A stretch of DNA of 42,051 bases from CAKRHR01 sp964423195 (GCA_964423195.1 CAYRDY010000007.1:1-42051); one strand, 5' to 3'. Positions 8,637 through 17,280 are shown, counted from the stretch's first letter. Numbers and translations are program-made. The notes: generated by a model from the sequence alone, not told the origin.

Positions 8637-9335
8637 ATGGCAAGAGCACAAATTATCACGGCTGCCGAGGCGGCAGCGCTTGTGAAGGATGGCATGACAG
8701 TCATGGTCGGCGGTTTTATGGACTGCGGCACACCGGAAGGTCTGATCGACGCTCTGGTGGAGGCGGGTCCTAAGGATCTGACGATCATTTGCAATGATGC
8801 CAGCTGGGGAAGAAGGAAAGACAAGGCGACAGGTGAATGGGTCGGGACACCGCTGGGTGTCGGCAAACTGATCGATCACCGTCAGGTGAAGAAGCTGATT
8901 GCCTCTCACGTCGGTCTGAACGCCGAGTTCGGCGCGATGTATCTGGCCGGAGAGATAGAGCTGGAGCTTGTGCCGCAGGGCACGCTGTCTGAGAGGATCC
9001 ACTGCGGCGGCGCGGGCCTGGGCGGTTTTTATACGCCGACCGGCGTGGGCACGGAGATTGCCAATGGCAAGGAGACGAAGATCATCAACGGCAGGGAGTA
9101 TCTGTTCGAGCTCCCGCTTCATGCGGATGTGGCTCTGATCGGCGGACATACGGTCGACAAGATGGGTAATGTCCGTTACATCGGTTCCGAGAGAAATCAC
9201 AATCTGATGATGGCGACGGCGGCTGACACCGTGATCGTCGGCGCGGCCGAGATCGTCGAGGCAGGCGCGATCGGACCTGAATATGTTGAGACGCCGCATG
9301 TCTATGTGGACTATATTGTGGGAGGTGTGAACTGA
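8637..9335 (+). CDS. ctfA: 3-oxoacid/acetate CoA-transferase subunit A
   Basis: The alpha subunit of a family I CoA-transferase (AtoD/CtfA type), which moves CoA between acyl-CoA such as acetoacetyl-CoA or butyryl-CoA and a free acid such as acetate. It has 232 residues. The N-terminal signature VMVGGFMDCGTPEGLIDAL matches the family glycine-rich motif, and CGGAGLGGFYTPTGVGT is the conserved central block. A ribosome site AAAGGAG lies before ATG 8637. The stop codon overlaps the start of the next gene by one base (TGATG), which indicates translational coupling with the beta subunit. The true acid substrate cannot be read from the sequence. AtoD and CtfA are close relatives, so the symbol denotes type, not proven substrate. 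Confidence 0.9.
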   Translation: MARAQIITAAEAAALVKDGMTVMVGGFMDCGTPEGLIDALVEAGPKDLTIICNDASWGRRKDKATGEWVGTPLGVGKLIDHRQVKKLIASHVGLNAEFGAMYLAGEIELELVPQGTLSERIHCGGAGLGGFYTPTGVGTEIANGKETKIINGREYLFELPLHADVALIGGHTVDKMGNVRYIGSERNHNLMMATAADTVIVGAAEIVEAGAIGPEYVETPHVYVDYIVGGVN

Positions 9336-10000
9336 TGTCAGATATTAAAAACTTGATTGCGGCGCGTGTCGCGTTGGAATTACACGACGGTGATGTCGTC
9401 AATTTGGGTATTGGGCTTCCTACACTGGTCCCGCATTACCTCAACCCGAATATTCATATCACGCTTCAGTCTGAGAATGGCTTTATCGGCCTCAAGCCGG
9501 CGGACGAGGAGGCGCATAATCCGCATATTGTCAATGCAGGCGGCACACCTGCCGACATTTATGATGACGGCGCGTTTTTCTCCAGCCAGGAATCCTTCGC
9601 GATCATTCGCGGCGGTCATGTCGATGTGACCATCTTAGGCTCCCTTCAGGTGGATGAGAAGGGCAACATCGCCAACTATATGATTCCGGGCAAGATGGTT
9701 CCTGGCATGGGCGGCGCCATGGATTTGGTTGTCGGCGCCAAGGAAGTGATCGTGGCCATGGAGCATACCAATAAGGGCAAACCGAAGATCCTTAAAAAGT
9801 GCACCCTGCCGCTGACCGCGCAGGGTCAGGTCAACATGATTGTCACCGAGATGGGTGTGATGGTTGTGACGCCGGAGGGTATCGTGCTCAAGGAGTACAA
9901 TCCGGAATATACGCTTGAACAGATTCAGGCTGCGACGGAGGCGACACTGATCATTCCTGACGATATCAAGGTGCTTCATCCGGAAGAATTTATGAATTGA
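9335..10000 (+). CDS. ctfB: 3-oxoacid/acetate CoA-transferase subunit B
   Basis: The beta subunit of the same family I CoA-transferase. It has 221 residues and carries the catalytic glutamate, Glu47 in LQSENG, which forms the glutamyl-CoA thioester intermediate. The oxyanion and cofactor region IPGKMVPGMGGAMDLV is intact, as is the N-terminal LGIGLPTLVP. GGAGGTG (9321-9327) is 7 nt before ATG 9335 and the start overlaps the ctfA stop by one base. The gene ends the operon and is followed by an intrinsic terminator. With thlA it gives a short route between acetyl-CoA, acetoacetyl-CoA and free acids. Confidence 0.92.
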   Translation: MSDIKNLIAARVALELHDGDVVNLGIGLPTLVPHYLNPNIHITLQSENGFIGLKPADEEAHNPHIVNAGGTPADIYDDGAFFSSQESFAIIRGGHVDVTILGSLQVDEKGNIANYMIPGKMVPGMGGAMDLVVGAKEVIVAMEHTNKGKPKILKKCTLPLTAQGQVNMIVTEMGVMVVTPEGIVLKEYNPEYTLEQIQAATEATLIIPDDIKVLHPEEFMN

Positions 10001-10007
10001 TGACATG

Positions 10008-10038
10008 AGGGGCTGCTCCGAAGGGGCGGCCCTGTTTT
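10008..10038 (+). terminator. Terminator of the thlA-ctfAB operon
   Basis: AGGG plus a CTGCTCC arm (10008-10019) pairs with GGGGCGGCCCT (10023-10033), with one bulged G and two G-T pairs, around a 3-nt loop. TGTTTTG follows. It starts 8 nt after the ctfB stop codon. Confidence 0.65.
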
Positions 10039-10052
10039 GACGCCAAAAATCG

Positions 10053-10113
10053 TAAGTTTTTCCGGACGATTGCAGGAGCCTTCAAAAATCCTGCAATCGT
10101 CCGAAAAGACTTA
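10053..10113. repeat. Long inverted repeat, 25-bp arms
   Basis: The arms are at 10053-10077 and 10089-10113 and match at 23 of 25 positions, with an 11-nt spacer. The inner 15 bp, CGGACGATTGCAGGA against its complement, are perfect. It lies after the ctfB terminator and before the -35 box of the next gene (10123), so it belongs to neither coding unit. It could be an intergenic repeat family such as REP or MITE, a backup terminator, or a protein site. Confidence 0.8.
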
Positions 10114-10122
10114 TAATTACTG

Positions 10123-10152
10123 TTGAAAATTTAAACGATATTGTGTTATAAT
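10123..10152 (+). promoter_or_regulatory. Promoter of the RpiR-type regulator gene
   Basis: TTGAAA (10123-10128), an 18-bp spacer and a perfect TATAAT (10147-10152), with an extended -10 TG at 10144-10145. The start codon lies about 33 bp after the -10 box. Confidence 0.75.
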
Positions 10153-10185
10153 ACCTTTGGAAATTTTTTTCTAGAGGTGAGTGAC

Positions 10186-11061
10186 ATGGAGACGTCAAAT
10201 GACTTGCTGCAGAGGATTGAGAGTTCATTCAAGACTTTCAGCAAGGGGCAAAAACGGATTGCCAATTACATCTGCGAAAATTATGACAAGGCGGTCAACC
10301 TGACCGCGGCAAAGCTCGGCAGTATCGTCGGGGTCAGTGAGTCGACGGTTGTGCGGTTTGCGACGGAGCTTGGCTTTAAGGGTTATCCGCAGTTTCAGGA
10401 CGCGCTGGAGGAGATCGTCAAAAATAAACTGAATTCCATACAGCGCATCAGCATGACGACAGACAGGGTGGACAAGGACGATATTCTCTATGCCGTCCTC
10501 CAGTCCGACAAGGACAACATCAGGCGTACCCGCGAGGAGATCAGCCTAAGAGAGTTTGATCGGGCAGTCGATATGATCTCGTCTGCAGGCCATATCTATG
10601 TGGCCGGCGGCAGGAGCTGTGAACCCTTGTCGCATTTTCTTGTCTATTATCTGAACTATATCTTTCCTGATGTACGCCTGGTGGATTCGGGCAGCCTCAT
10701 GGAGTCGTTTGAGGATATCCACCGCATCGGCGCGGATGATGTGGTGATCGGCATCACATTTCCGAGATATTCGGTCGATACGGTCAAGGTCATTGAATTT
10801 TCTAAAAAACGCGGTGCAAAGGTGGTGGCGCTGACGGACAGTCAGGCGTCCCCGATGGCCAGATTTGCCGACTGCGTTTTGTTTGCCCAGAGCGACATGG
10901 TATCTTTCGCGGACTCGCTGGTGGCACCGCTGAGTGTCATCAACGCGCTGATCGCCGCCTTGAGCATCCGCAATAAGAGTCAGGTGGTGGAGAATATGAG
11001 CACTCTGGAGCATCTGTGGGAGGAGTACAGCGTTTACGCTGACAAGAAGGAGAATGAGTAA
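10186..11061 (+). CDS. RpiR/MurR-family transcription regulator (HTH + SIS)
   Basis: A 291-residue DNA-binding regulator. The N-terminal HTH_6 domain (about residues 1-80) contains LGSIVGVSESTVVRFATELGFKGYPQF, the hallmark of the RpiR family. The C-terminal half (about residues 110-270) is a SIS domain, seen in HIYVAGGRSCEPLSHFL and the IGITFPRYSVDTVKVIEFSK region, which usually binds a phosphorylated sugar or sugar-like ligand. The target here is unknown. ATG 10186 is the start, with AGAGGTGA about 6 nt before it. A TTG at 10141 is in frame but lies within the promoter. The gene overlaps the next gene by 8 nt, and so may control or simply be co-transcribed with the flavoprotein-cmk-ispH operon. 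Confidence 0.88.
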   Translation: METSNDLLQRIESSFKTFSKGQKRIANYICENYDKAVNLTAAKLGSIVGVSESTVVRFATELGFKGYPQFQDALEEIVKNKLNSIQRISMTTDRVDKDDILYAVLQSDKDNIRRTREEISLREFDRAVDMISSAGHIYVAGGRSCEPLSHFLVYYLNYIFPDVRLVDSGSLMESFEDIHRIGADDVVIGITFPRYSVDTVKVIEFSKKRGAKVVALTDSQASPMARFADCVLFAQSDMVSFADSLVAPLSVINALIAALSIRNKSQVVENMSTLEHLWEEYSVYADKKENE

Positions 11062-12296
11062 GGTCATTGTCATCGGTGCCGGTGCTGCCGGCATGATCGC
11101 GGCATATTCTGCCGCAAGCTGCGGACATCATGTGATCGTGATAGAAAAAAACGACCGGCCGGGCAAAAAACTTTACATTACAGGAAAGGGCCGTTGTAAT
11201 CTGACCAATGACTGTGATGTGGAGACACTGCTCGCCAATGTCATGACAAACAGGAAATTTCTCTACAGCGCTTTTCACGGGTTCACGAGTCAGGATATGA
11301 TGCGCCTGATGGCGTCGGCCGGACTCAAATTAAAGGTGGAGCGCGGGCAGCGGGTCTTTCCGCAGTCCGACAAATCGTCCGACGTGATTCGGACAATGCA
11401 GAGGCTTCTCGAAAAAAATAATGTCAAGATGATTTTTGGGCAGGCCGTGTGTGAGCTTGTCCTGGACCAGAAATTTTCGGAGATGTGCAAAGTGAGAGGC
11501 GTGAGGCTGCAAAATTTCAGGACGCTGGACGCGGACGCGGTGATCGTGGCTACCGGCGGACTGACTTATCCGTCGACGGGATCCACGGGCGACGGTTACC
11601 GCTTTGCGGAGCGGACCGGTCATGTCGTGACCGCGCTGACGCCGTCTCTGGTTCCGATGAATGTCCGCGATGAGTGGGTCAGAGAGCTGCAAGGCCTGTC
11701 CCTCAAAAATGTCTGTCTCAGCATTTACAGTGGCGCCAAAAAAATATTTGAAGATTTCGGAGAGATGCTTTTTACCCATTTCGGGATCAGTGGACCGCTG
11801 GTACTCTCCGCTTCGGCGGGCATCAGGCATGAAATCTACGGTCTGAGGGCGGTGATCGATCTCAAGCCGGCGCTCACGCCGCAGCAGTTGGGACAGAGAT
11901 TGCTCAGAGATTTCGAAAAATATGCCAACAAACAGTTTCACAATGCCCTGCCGGATCTGTTGCCGGCCAAGCTGATTCCGGTGATCGTGCGGCAAAGCGG
12001 CATTGACCCGTACAAAAAGGTGAATCTGATCACCCGTGAGGAGCGCATGCGTTTGGTTGAACTGATCAAGCATCTGACCGTGCATATCTCAGGGCTTCGC
12101 GATTTCAATGAGGCTGTCGTCACGCGGGGCGGCGTGTCTGTCGCTGATGTGGACCCGTCCACGATGGCATCCAGACACTGCAAGGGACTCTATTTTGCCG
12201 GAGAGGTGCTGGATGTGGATGCGCTGACCGGCGGCTTCAATCTGCAGATTGCCTGGTCGACCGGATATCTGGCCGGCAGGAGCATCTCAGCCGGGT
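11054..12296 (+). CDS. HI0933/YhiN-like FAD-dependent oxidoreductase (3' end in gap)
   Basis: A flavoprotein of the HI0933/YhiN/BaiN family. The FAD-binding Rossmann motif is VIGAGAAGMIAAYSAASCG at residues 4-22, followed by PGKKLYITGKGRCNLTND, which is diagnostic of this family. VIVATGGLTYPSTGSTGDGYRFAE lies mid-protein, and the family C-terminal block (VTRGGVSVADVDPSTMAS...GLYFAGEVLDVDALTGGFNLQIAWSTGYLAG) is present. About 414 residues are readable before the assembly gap. The family is usually about 400-420 residues, so only the last few codons and the stop should be missing. The substrate of most family members is unknown. Its position just before cmk and ispH is a common order in Clostridia, as I recall. 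AAGGAG precedes ATG 11054. Confidence 0.88.
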
Positions 12297-12396
12297 NNNN
12301 NNNNNNNNNNNNNNNNNNNNNNNNNNNNNNNNNNNNNNNNNNNNNNNNNNNNNNNNNNNNNNNNNNNNNNNNNNNNNNNNNNNNNNNNNNNNNNNN
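12297..12396. other. Assembly gap (100 Ns)
   Basis: Exactly 100 unknown bases. A round length of 100 is the usual placeholder for a gap of unknown size. The flavoprotein gene runs into it and the cmk ribosome site comes 11 nt after it. Both neighbours look almost complete, so the missing sequence may be short. Confidence 0.99.
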
Positions 12397-12419
12397 AAAA
12401 ACTTCACGAGGAGGACATG

Positions 12420-13124
12420 ATGAGTTTTAATGTAGCGATTGACGGGCCCGCGGGCGCCGGAAAAAGTACCATTGCCCGCCGTGTGGCGGCTGAGACGGGT
12501 CTGATCTATGTCGATACGGGCGCGATGTATCGGGCGCTCGCACTTTATTTTCTCCGATGCGGCATTGAAGGCCATGAAAAGGAGCGCATTGAGCAGGCTC
12601 TGGACGATGTGAATGTGTCCATCCGCTATGCGGATGGCGTCCAGCAGGTGATCTTAAACGGAGAAAATGTGTCCGGCCTGATCCGCACGGAGGCGGTGGG
12701 CAACATGGCCTCGGCTGTCAGTGTCTATCCGGCTGTCAGGGAAAAGCTGCTGGATCTGCAGAGAGATCTCGCCGCAGCGCATGACGTGATCATGGACGGA
12801 CGCGATATCGGCACCCATATTCTTCCGGATGCCGATGTCAAGGTTTATCTGACCGCTTCGAGCCGTGAGCGCGCCCGACGGCGCTATATTGAGCTGAGAG
12901 AAAAGGGCATTGACTGCGATATCGACGCCATCGAGCGTGACATCGACGCGCGCGATGCGCGCGATAAAAACCGCGAGGCTGCGCCGCTTCGGCAGGCCCC
13001 GGATGCGGTTTATCTCGACACATCGGATATGGACATCGATGCCGTAACCGGAAAAATCAAGGATTTGATCAAGAAACGGATGGCGCGCCGGGAAAGAGGT
13101 AAGGATGAAAGTCGTACTTGCTAA
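12420..13124 (+). CDS. cmk: Cytidylate kinase
   Basis: Cmk phosphorylates CMP and dCMP to the diphosphates with ATP. At 234 residues it is of normal length. The P-loop is AIDGPAGAGKST near the N-terminus, followed by YVDTGAMYRALALY, the conserved substrate-binding segment. Further conserved blocks are VIMDGRDIGTHILPDADVKVYLTAS and the lid/arginine region RARRRYIEL. Two ATGs are adjacent, at 12417 and 12420. AGGAGG (12409-12414) favours 12420 with a 5-nt spacing. The 3' end overlaps ispH-rpsA by 20 nt, which indicates co-translation. Confidence 0.95.
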   Translation: MSFNVAIDGPAGAGKSTIARRVAAETGLIYVDTGAMYRALALYFLRCGIEGHEKERIEQALDDVNVSIRYADGVQQVILNGENVSGLIRTEAVGNMASAVSVYPAVREKLLDLQRDLAAAHDVIMDGRDIGTHILPDADVKVYLTASSRERARRRYIELREKGIDCDIDAIERDIDARDARDKNREAAPLRQAPDAVYLDTSDMDIDAVTGKIKDLIKKRMARRERGKDESRTC

Positions 13125-15306
13125 GACCGCGGGATTCTGTCCGGGGGTGAAACGGGCGGTGGACATGGCTTATGCCGAAGCGGGCAAGCCTAGGGTGTAT
13201 ACGTTTGGCCCGATCATTCATAATGAGGAGGTCGTCTCCGATCTGATGAGAAAAGGCGTTTTAGTGGCCGACAGTGTCGAGGACATTGTGCCTGGGGAGG
13301 ATACGACGGTCATTATCCGGTCGCACGGCGTTTCCAGGGCGACCTATGAGGCGCTGGCTGCCACAGGTGCCCGGATTGTGGATGCGACATGTCCGTTTGT
13401 CAAAAAAATTCATCGGATCGTCGACGAGGCGGGTGCAAGGGGCTGCCGGATCATTATCGTCGGCAATCCGAGACATCCGGAGGTGGAGGCCGTCTGCGGC
13501 TGGTGCCGGAGCAAACCGACGGTCATCGAGGACGAGGCAGACGCCCAAAATTACACCCAGAATCGGGATGAAAGAGCGGTCATCGTGGCACAGACGACAT
13601 TTAATTATAAGAAATTTAAAGATTTAGTTGAAATTATTTCAAAAAAAGGTTATGATATAAGTTGTGTAAATACGATCTGCAACGCAACGCAGGAAAGGCA
13701 GGCGGAGGCGCGCAGCATCGCGCGCAGCGTTGACGCCATGATTGTCATTGGCGGAAAGAGCAGTTCCAACACACAAAAGCTCTATGATATATGCAGAAAA
13801 GAATGTGGAAATACTTACTATATACAGACACTTGTTGACTTAGATTTCTCTAAATTAAAAGATGTGGATAGTGTAGGTATTACTGCGGGGGCATCAACCC
13901 CAAAGAATATTATCGAGGAGGTTCATTGGAACATGTCAGAAATGAATAATTTTGAGAGTTTTGATCAGATGCTGGATGTCACATTGAAGACAGTCAGGAC
14001 AGGAGAGGTGGTCGAGGGCACGGTCATCGACGTCAAAGAGGATGAGATTATACTGGATATTAAATATAAATTTGACGGTGTTATCACGAGAAATGAGTAT
14101 TCAAATAAACCGAATCTCGATCTGCGCACCGAGGTAAAGCCGGGTGACACCATGCAGGCCAAGGTGCTGAAGGTCAATGACGGCGAGGGCCAGGTGCTTC
14201 TGACTTACAGGCGGCTTGTGGCTGAGCGCGGCAATAGGCGTCTTGAGGAGGCCTATGAGAATCATGAGGTGCTCACGGCCAAGGTAGTCAATGTCTTGGA
14301 CGGCGGCTTGAGCGTCGTCGTCGATGAGGCCAGAGTATTTATACCGGCGAGCCTTGTCTCGGATACCTATGAGAAGAATCTCGGCAAATATGAGGGTCAG
14401 GAGATTTCGTTTGTGATCACCGAGTTCAATCCGCGCAAGCGGCGTGTGATCGGCGACCGGAAGCAGCTGTTGGTGGCTGAAAAGGCCGCCAGGCAAAAAG
14501 AGCTCTTTGAGCGGATCTCCGTGGGTATGACCGTGGAGGGCAAGGTCAAAAATGTGACGGATTTCGGCGCTTTTATCGATCTCGGCGGTGCGGACGGTCT
14601 GCTCCACATTTCTGAGATGTCCTGGGGACGCGTGGACAATCCGAAGAAGTTCTTAAAAGTCGGTGAGACAATCAAAGTCCTGATAAAGGACATTCAGGGC
14701 ACAAAAGTGGCTCTGAGCCTGAAGTTTGAGGATCAAAATCCATGGCTGACCGCGGCAGAGAAATATTCGATCGGCAGCATCGTGGAGGGCAAAGTGGCGA
14801 GGATGACGGATTTCGGCGCTGTTGTGGAGCTGGAGCCGGGCGTGGACGCATTGCTTCATGTCTCTCAGATTTCCAGAGAGCATGTCGACAAGCCGTCGGA
14901 TGTATTGAAGGTTGGACAGATCGTCACGGCCAAGGTGGTTGATTTCAACGAGACAGACAAAAAGATTAGCCTCAGCATCAAAGCGCTGAATCTTGACAAG
15001 CGTTACAAAGAGCAGGCATTGGCGGCAAAGGCTGCGATTGACAATGGTCCGGCAGCGGTCTCAGATGCGCCGGCAGGGGAAACGCCTGCAGAAGCAGCCA
15101 TCGAGGAGACAGAGAAAGTGCCGGCAGAGGCAGTTCCTGAGGTGACAGAGGAGAAGGCGGCGCTAGTTTCTGAGGTGACAGAGGAGACAGCGGTGCCAGT
15201 TTCTGAGGTGACAGAGGAGAAGGCGGTGCCAGTTCCTGAGGCGAGAGAGGAAGCAGAGGCCGAAGCAGTTTCTGAGACGGCGGAGGAAACACCGGTTGAG
15301 GAGTAG
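13105..15306 (+). CDS. ispH: Fused HMBPP reductase (IspH) and ribosomal protein S1-like protein
   Basis: A 733-residue fusion. Residues 1 to about 283 are IspH, the Fe-S enzyme that makes IPP and DMAPP in the MEP isoprenoid pathway. Its three cluster cysteines are Cys12 (GFCPGVKRA), Cys96 (VDATCPFVKK) and Cys192 (NTICNATQERQ). Four S1 RNA-binding domains follow, at about residues 298-365, 385-455, 473-540 and 557-627. The third and fourth show the strong forms VTDFGAFIDLGGADGLLHIS and MTDFGAVVELEPGVDALLHVS. An acidic Glu/Val/Ala tail closes the protein and contains an 11-residue repeat. This fusion is known in Clostridia. Parts of the IspH region (about 13600-13672 and 13770-14110) are noticeably AT-richer than their surroundings. 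Confidence 0.95.
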   Translation: MKVVLAKTAGFCPGVKRAVDMAYAEAGKPRVYTFGPIIHNEEVVSDLMRKGVLVADSVEDIVPGEDTTVIIRSHGVSRATYEALAATGARIVDATCPFVKKIHRIVDEAGARGCRIIIVGNPRHPEVEAVCGWCRSKPTVIEDEADAQNYTQNRDERAVIVAQTTFNYKKFKDLVEIISKKGYDISCVNTICNATQERQAEARSIARSVDAMIVIGGKSSSNTQKLYDICRKECGNTYYIQTLVDLDFSKLKDVDSVGITAGASTPKNIIEEVHWNMSEMNNFESFDQMLDVTLKTVRTGEVVEGTVIDVKEDEIILDIKYKFDGVITRNEYSNKPNLDLRTEVKPGDTMQAKVLKVNDGEGQVLLTYRRLVAERGNRRLEEAYENHEVLTAKVVNVLDGGLSVVVDEARVFIPASLVSDTYEKNLGKYEGQEISFVITEFNPRKRRVIGDRKQLLVAEKAARQKELFERISVGMTVEGKVKNVTDFGAFIDLGGADGLLHISEMSWGRVDNPKKFLKVGETIKVLIKDIQGTKVALSLKFEDQNPWLTAAEKYSIGSIVEGKVARMTDFGAVVELEPGVDALLHVSQISREHVDKPSDVLKVGQIVTAKVVDFNETDKKISLSIKALNLDKRYKEQALAAKAAIDNGPAAVSDAPAGETPAEAAIEETEKVPAEAVPEVTEEKAALVSEVTEETAVPVSEVTEEKAVPVPEAREEAEAEAVSETAEETPVEE
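15139..15237 (+). repeat. 33-bp tandem repeat x3 in the ispH-rpsA tail
   Basis: Three in-frame units, at 15139-15171, 15172-15204 and 15205-15237, each encode an 11-residue block of the form EVTEEKAxxVS. A degenerate fourth unit (EAREEAE) follows. The repeat is coding and likely to vary in copy number between strains. Confidence 0.85.
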
Positions 15307-15327
15307 TTTTCATTGACAGGTTTTAAT

Positions 15328-16113
15328 ATGATTCGAATGCGCAATTACCTGGAGCATCTGATCATCGGCGTGGCCATTGTGACAGTGACTTTCGGTGTCC
15401 TCTTTGGGATTGTGCAGGAAATGACGACAGCGTATGATGGCGCAAGCCGCTATGCCTATATCTGGGGCATTGTGTTTTGCGCCTTGCTGATCGCGGCGGC
15501 CATCTACTTTATCCTTCTGGCAGCGACAATGAATAAACGCATATTCAGATTTTTGACCGTGGATGAGCGCCGGCAGTTTTTTAAAGAATTAAATGAGAGC
15601 AGTACGCTGCATTTCGGCGACAGGCTGATCATCACGCAGCATTTTGTGGTTGCCTATGCACATTCCTGGCGCGCTCACATTCATATTCTGCGTCTTGATG
15701 ATCTGGTGGCCTGTTTCGGGCGAAATGTCTATGGCAGTTCCAGTGAGCCGGACAGCTACCATCTGATCCTTTTTGATAAGAGGTTCAAGATGATCAAATG
15801 TGTGGTCAATGGCAAAAAGGCTCAGATCATGGATAAGGGATATCAGGCGCTGCTCAAGTTGGCGCCATGGGTTTTCTCCGACAATTACGATGAGTTTATG
15901 GATGTGTTTGAGAGAAAGTCCAGGGAAAAAGCCTATCTGAAAGAGATTGAGCTCAGGCGGAGCCAGACGGATGATACGGATGATACCCTGCCTGAGGAGG
16001 TCATCACGGCGGCTGATATCATCCGTAAGTTCGAAGCCCAAAAGAGAGAAAAGGTTAAGTTTTCAGGAGACTTTCAAGATAGCGGTGCAGACGCTCAGGA
16101 TCATTCCGAATAG
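15328..16113 (+). CDS. Two-TM membrane protein, YcxB-like
   Basis: A 261-residue membrane protein with two predicted helices near the N-terminus (about residues 7-27 and 43-68), then a soluble domain of about 190 residues. The soluble part begins with FGDRLIITQHFVVAYAHSWRAHIHILRLDDLVACFG, which resembles the bPH/YcxB type of small beta-rich domains. That assignment is tentative. The C-terminal 60 residues are charged and probably helical. ATG 15328 is preferred (ACAGG 7 nt upstream), but ATG 15337 is possible and a TTG at 15313 is in frame. It follows ispH-rpsA by 21 nt and is probably in that operon. Its last 59 bp overlap the tail of the opposing nuclease gene. Confidence 0.7.
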   Translation: MIRMRNYLEHLIIGVAIVTVTFGVLFGIVQEMTTAYDGASRYAYIWGIVFCALLIAAAIYFILLAATMNKRIFRFLTVDERRQFFKELNESSTLHFGDRLIITQHFVVAYAHSWRAHIHILRLDDLVACFGRNVYGSSSEPDSYHLILFDKRFKMIKCVVNGKKAQIMDKGYQALLKLAPWVFSDNYDEFMDVFERKSREKAYLKEIELRRSQTDDTDDTLPEEVITAADIIRKFEAQKREKVKFSGDFQDSGADAQDHSE

Positions 16114-17107
16114 TTTCCCATTCAAAATACTGCGTGGATGCGGCGGCGGTTTCTCTGTATGCGGGCGCAAATAATATTTGCGGCTGCGGCAGAAAGAAAC
16201 CGCTTTTTTTGGTATAGCAATTTTCCCTCGTCGCCCGCCGGCGATGGGATTTATCGACATAGACCGCCACGCTCTGGTGAATAGCCTCATCCTCGTCGGG
16301 CAGATAATAGTAATTTTTGTAATCCTCATAGAAATATTTGAGGGTGCCGGTATATCCCGGAACAGTCATGCGGCCCTGATTGCCGGCCAACTCGATTCCG
16401 GCCAGGCCGTGTCTATTTTTGACAGGGACGGGGACAGCGGACCGCAGGCGGATGCCGACCGTCAGCGTATCGCCTTCGGTCTGAACATCTTCGATTTCAA
16501 ACTGTCCCTCAAAGAACTGAAAATAAGAGAACACAGGGAGAAGCCGGATCATGCCGCAGAGGTCCTCAAAGTTGTGGCGGATCAGCCATTGGCGTTCACG
16601 CGCGCCATTGTACCGGATATATTGATAATAAACTTTGATCAGATCTCCGCCCGAAAAGGGATCCTCGCGGCGGATGTCCAAAAAATTTTCCAGGGATTTT
16701 TGTTTTAAATCCGGCAGTCCGAGGAAATCCCTGTACGGTTTGAGCTTTTTATATATATCCGTGTGGGCGATATGGGCCAGCGGATCCTCCATCTGATAGT
16801 GATCACATTTTTTGCGGATGAACGGGAAATCAAAGGTCGCCCCGTTGTAGGAGATGCAGGTCTTGAAACCCGACGCAAAATCTCTGAATGCTCTGAGCAG
16901 CAGAAATTCACCGTCTGGACTGCCCGTCTCGTCAAACCACTGGCAGGTGTGGAAGGTGTCATCTTCCAGATAACCGCAGCCGATCATGTACAGATGGAAC
17001 TTTTGCGGGGAAAATCCGGTGGTCTCGATATCGAAAAACAGGGTATCCTCATCTGCCGGTGACGGCAGGGACGCCCGATGGGCGATCTGATTTTTAAAAG
17101 TGAGCAT
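16055..17107 (-). CDS. YprB-like ribonuclease H-fold exonuclease
   Basis: A 350-residue protein with a DEDD-type 3'-5' exonuclease fold like that of B. subtilis YprB. The first acidic motif is FFDIETTGFS (Asp26, Glu28). The second is SYNGATFDFPFIRKKC, with Asp in the expected place. Later LDIRREDPFSGGDLIKVYYQYI and RHNFEDLCGMIRLLPVF resemble the third and fourth motifs of this family. The substrate is unknown. AGAGGT on the minus strand lies about 9 nt before ATG 17107. The gene is alone on the minus strand and converges on the preceding + gene, overlapping it by 59 bp. It has its own promoter at 17194-17222. Confidence 0.82.
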   Translation of the reverse strand: MLTFKNQIAHRASLPSPADEDTLFFDIETTGFSPQKFHLYMIGCGYLEDDTFHTCQWFDETGSPDGEFLLLRAFRDFASGFKTCISYNGATFDFPFIRKKCDHYQMEDPLAHIAHTDIYKKLKPYRDFLGLPDLKQKSLENFLDIRREDPFSGGDLIKVYYQYIRYNGARERQWLIRHNFEDLCGMIRLLPVFSYFQFFEGQFEIEDVQTEGDTLTVGIRLRSAVPVPVKNRHGLAGIELAGNQGRMTVPGYTGTLKYFYEDYKNYYYLPDEDEAIHQSVAVYVDKSHRRRATRENCYTKKSGFFLPQPQILFAPAYRETAAASTQYFEWETIRNDPERLHRYLESLLKT

Positions 17108-17193
17108 ATGGATCCGACCTCTTTATTTTGATTGCGCGGCTCAGAGTTATCGTGGAAAGCGGACAAGTCAAAATCATTCTGCCGCTGTCTGTC

Positions 17194-17222
17194 ATTATAA
17201 TCAAAAATATCGGATCTGTAAA
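17194..17222 (-). promoter_or_regulatory. Promoter of the YprB-like gene
   Basis: On the minus strand, TTTACA (17222-17217), a 17-bp spacer and a perfect TATAAT (17199-17194). It lies 87 bp before the start codon. Confidence 0.65.
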
Positions 17223-17280
17223 GACGACAGTTCAGACGTGTTCAAACTGCCGCGAGCGATGAATTTCAGGTGCGATTGAT

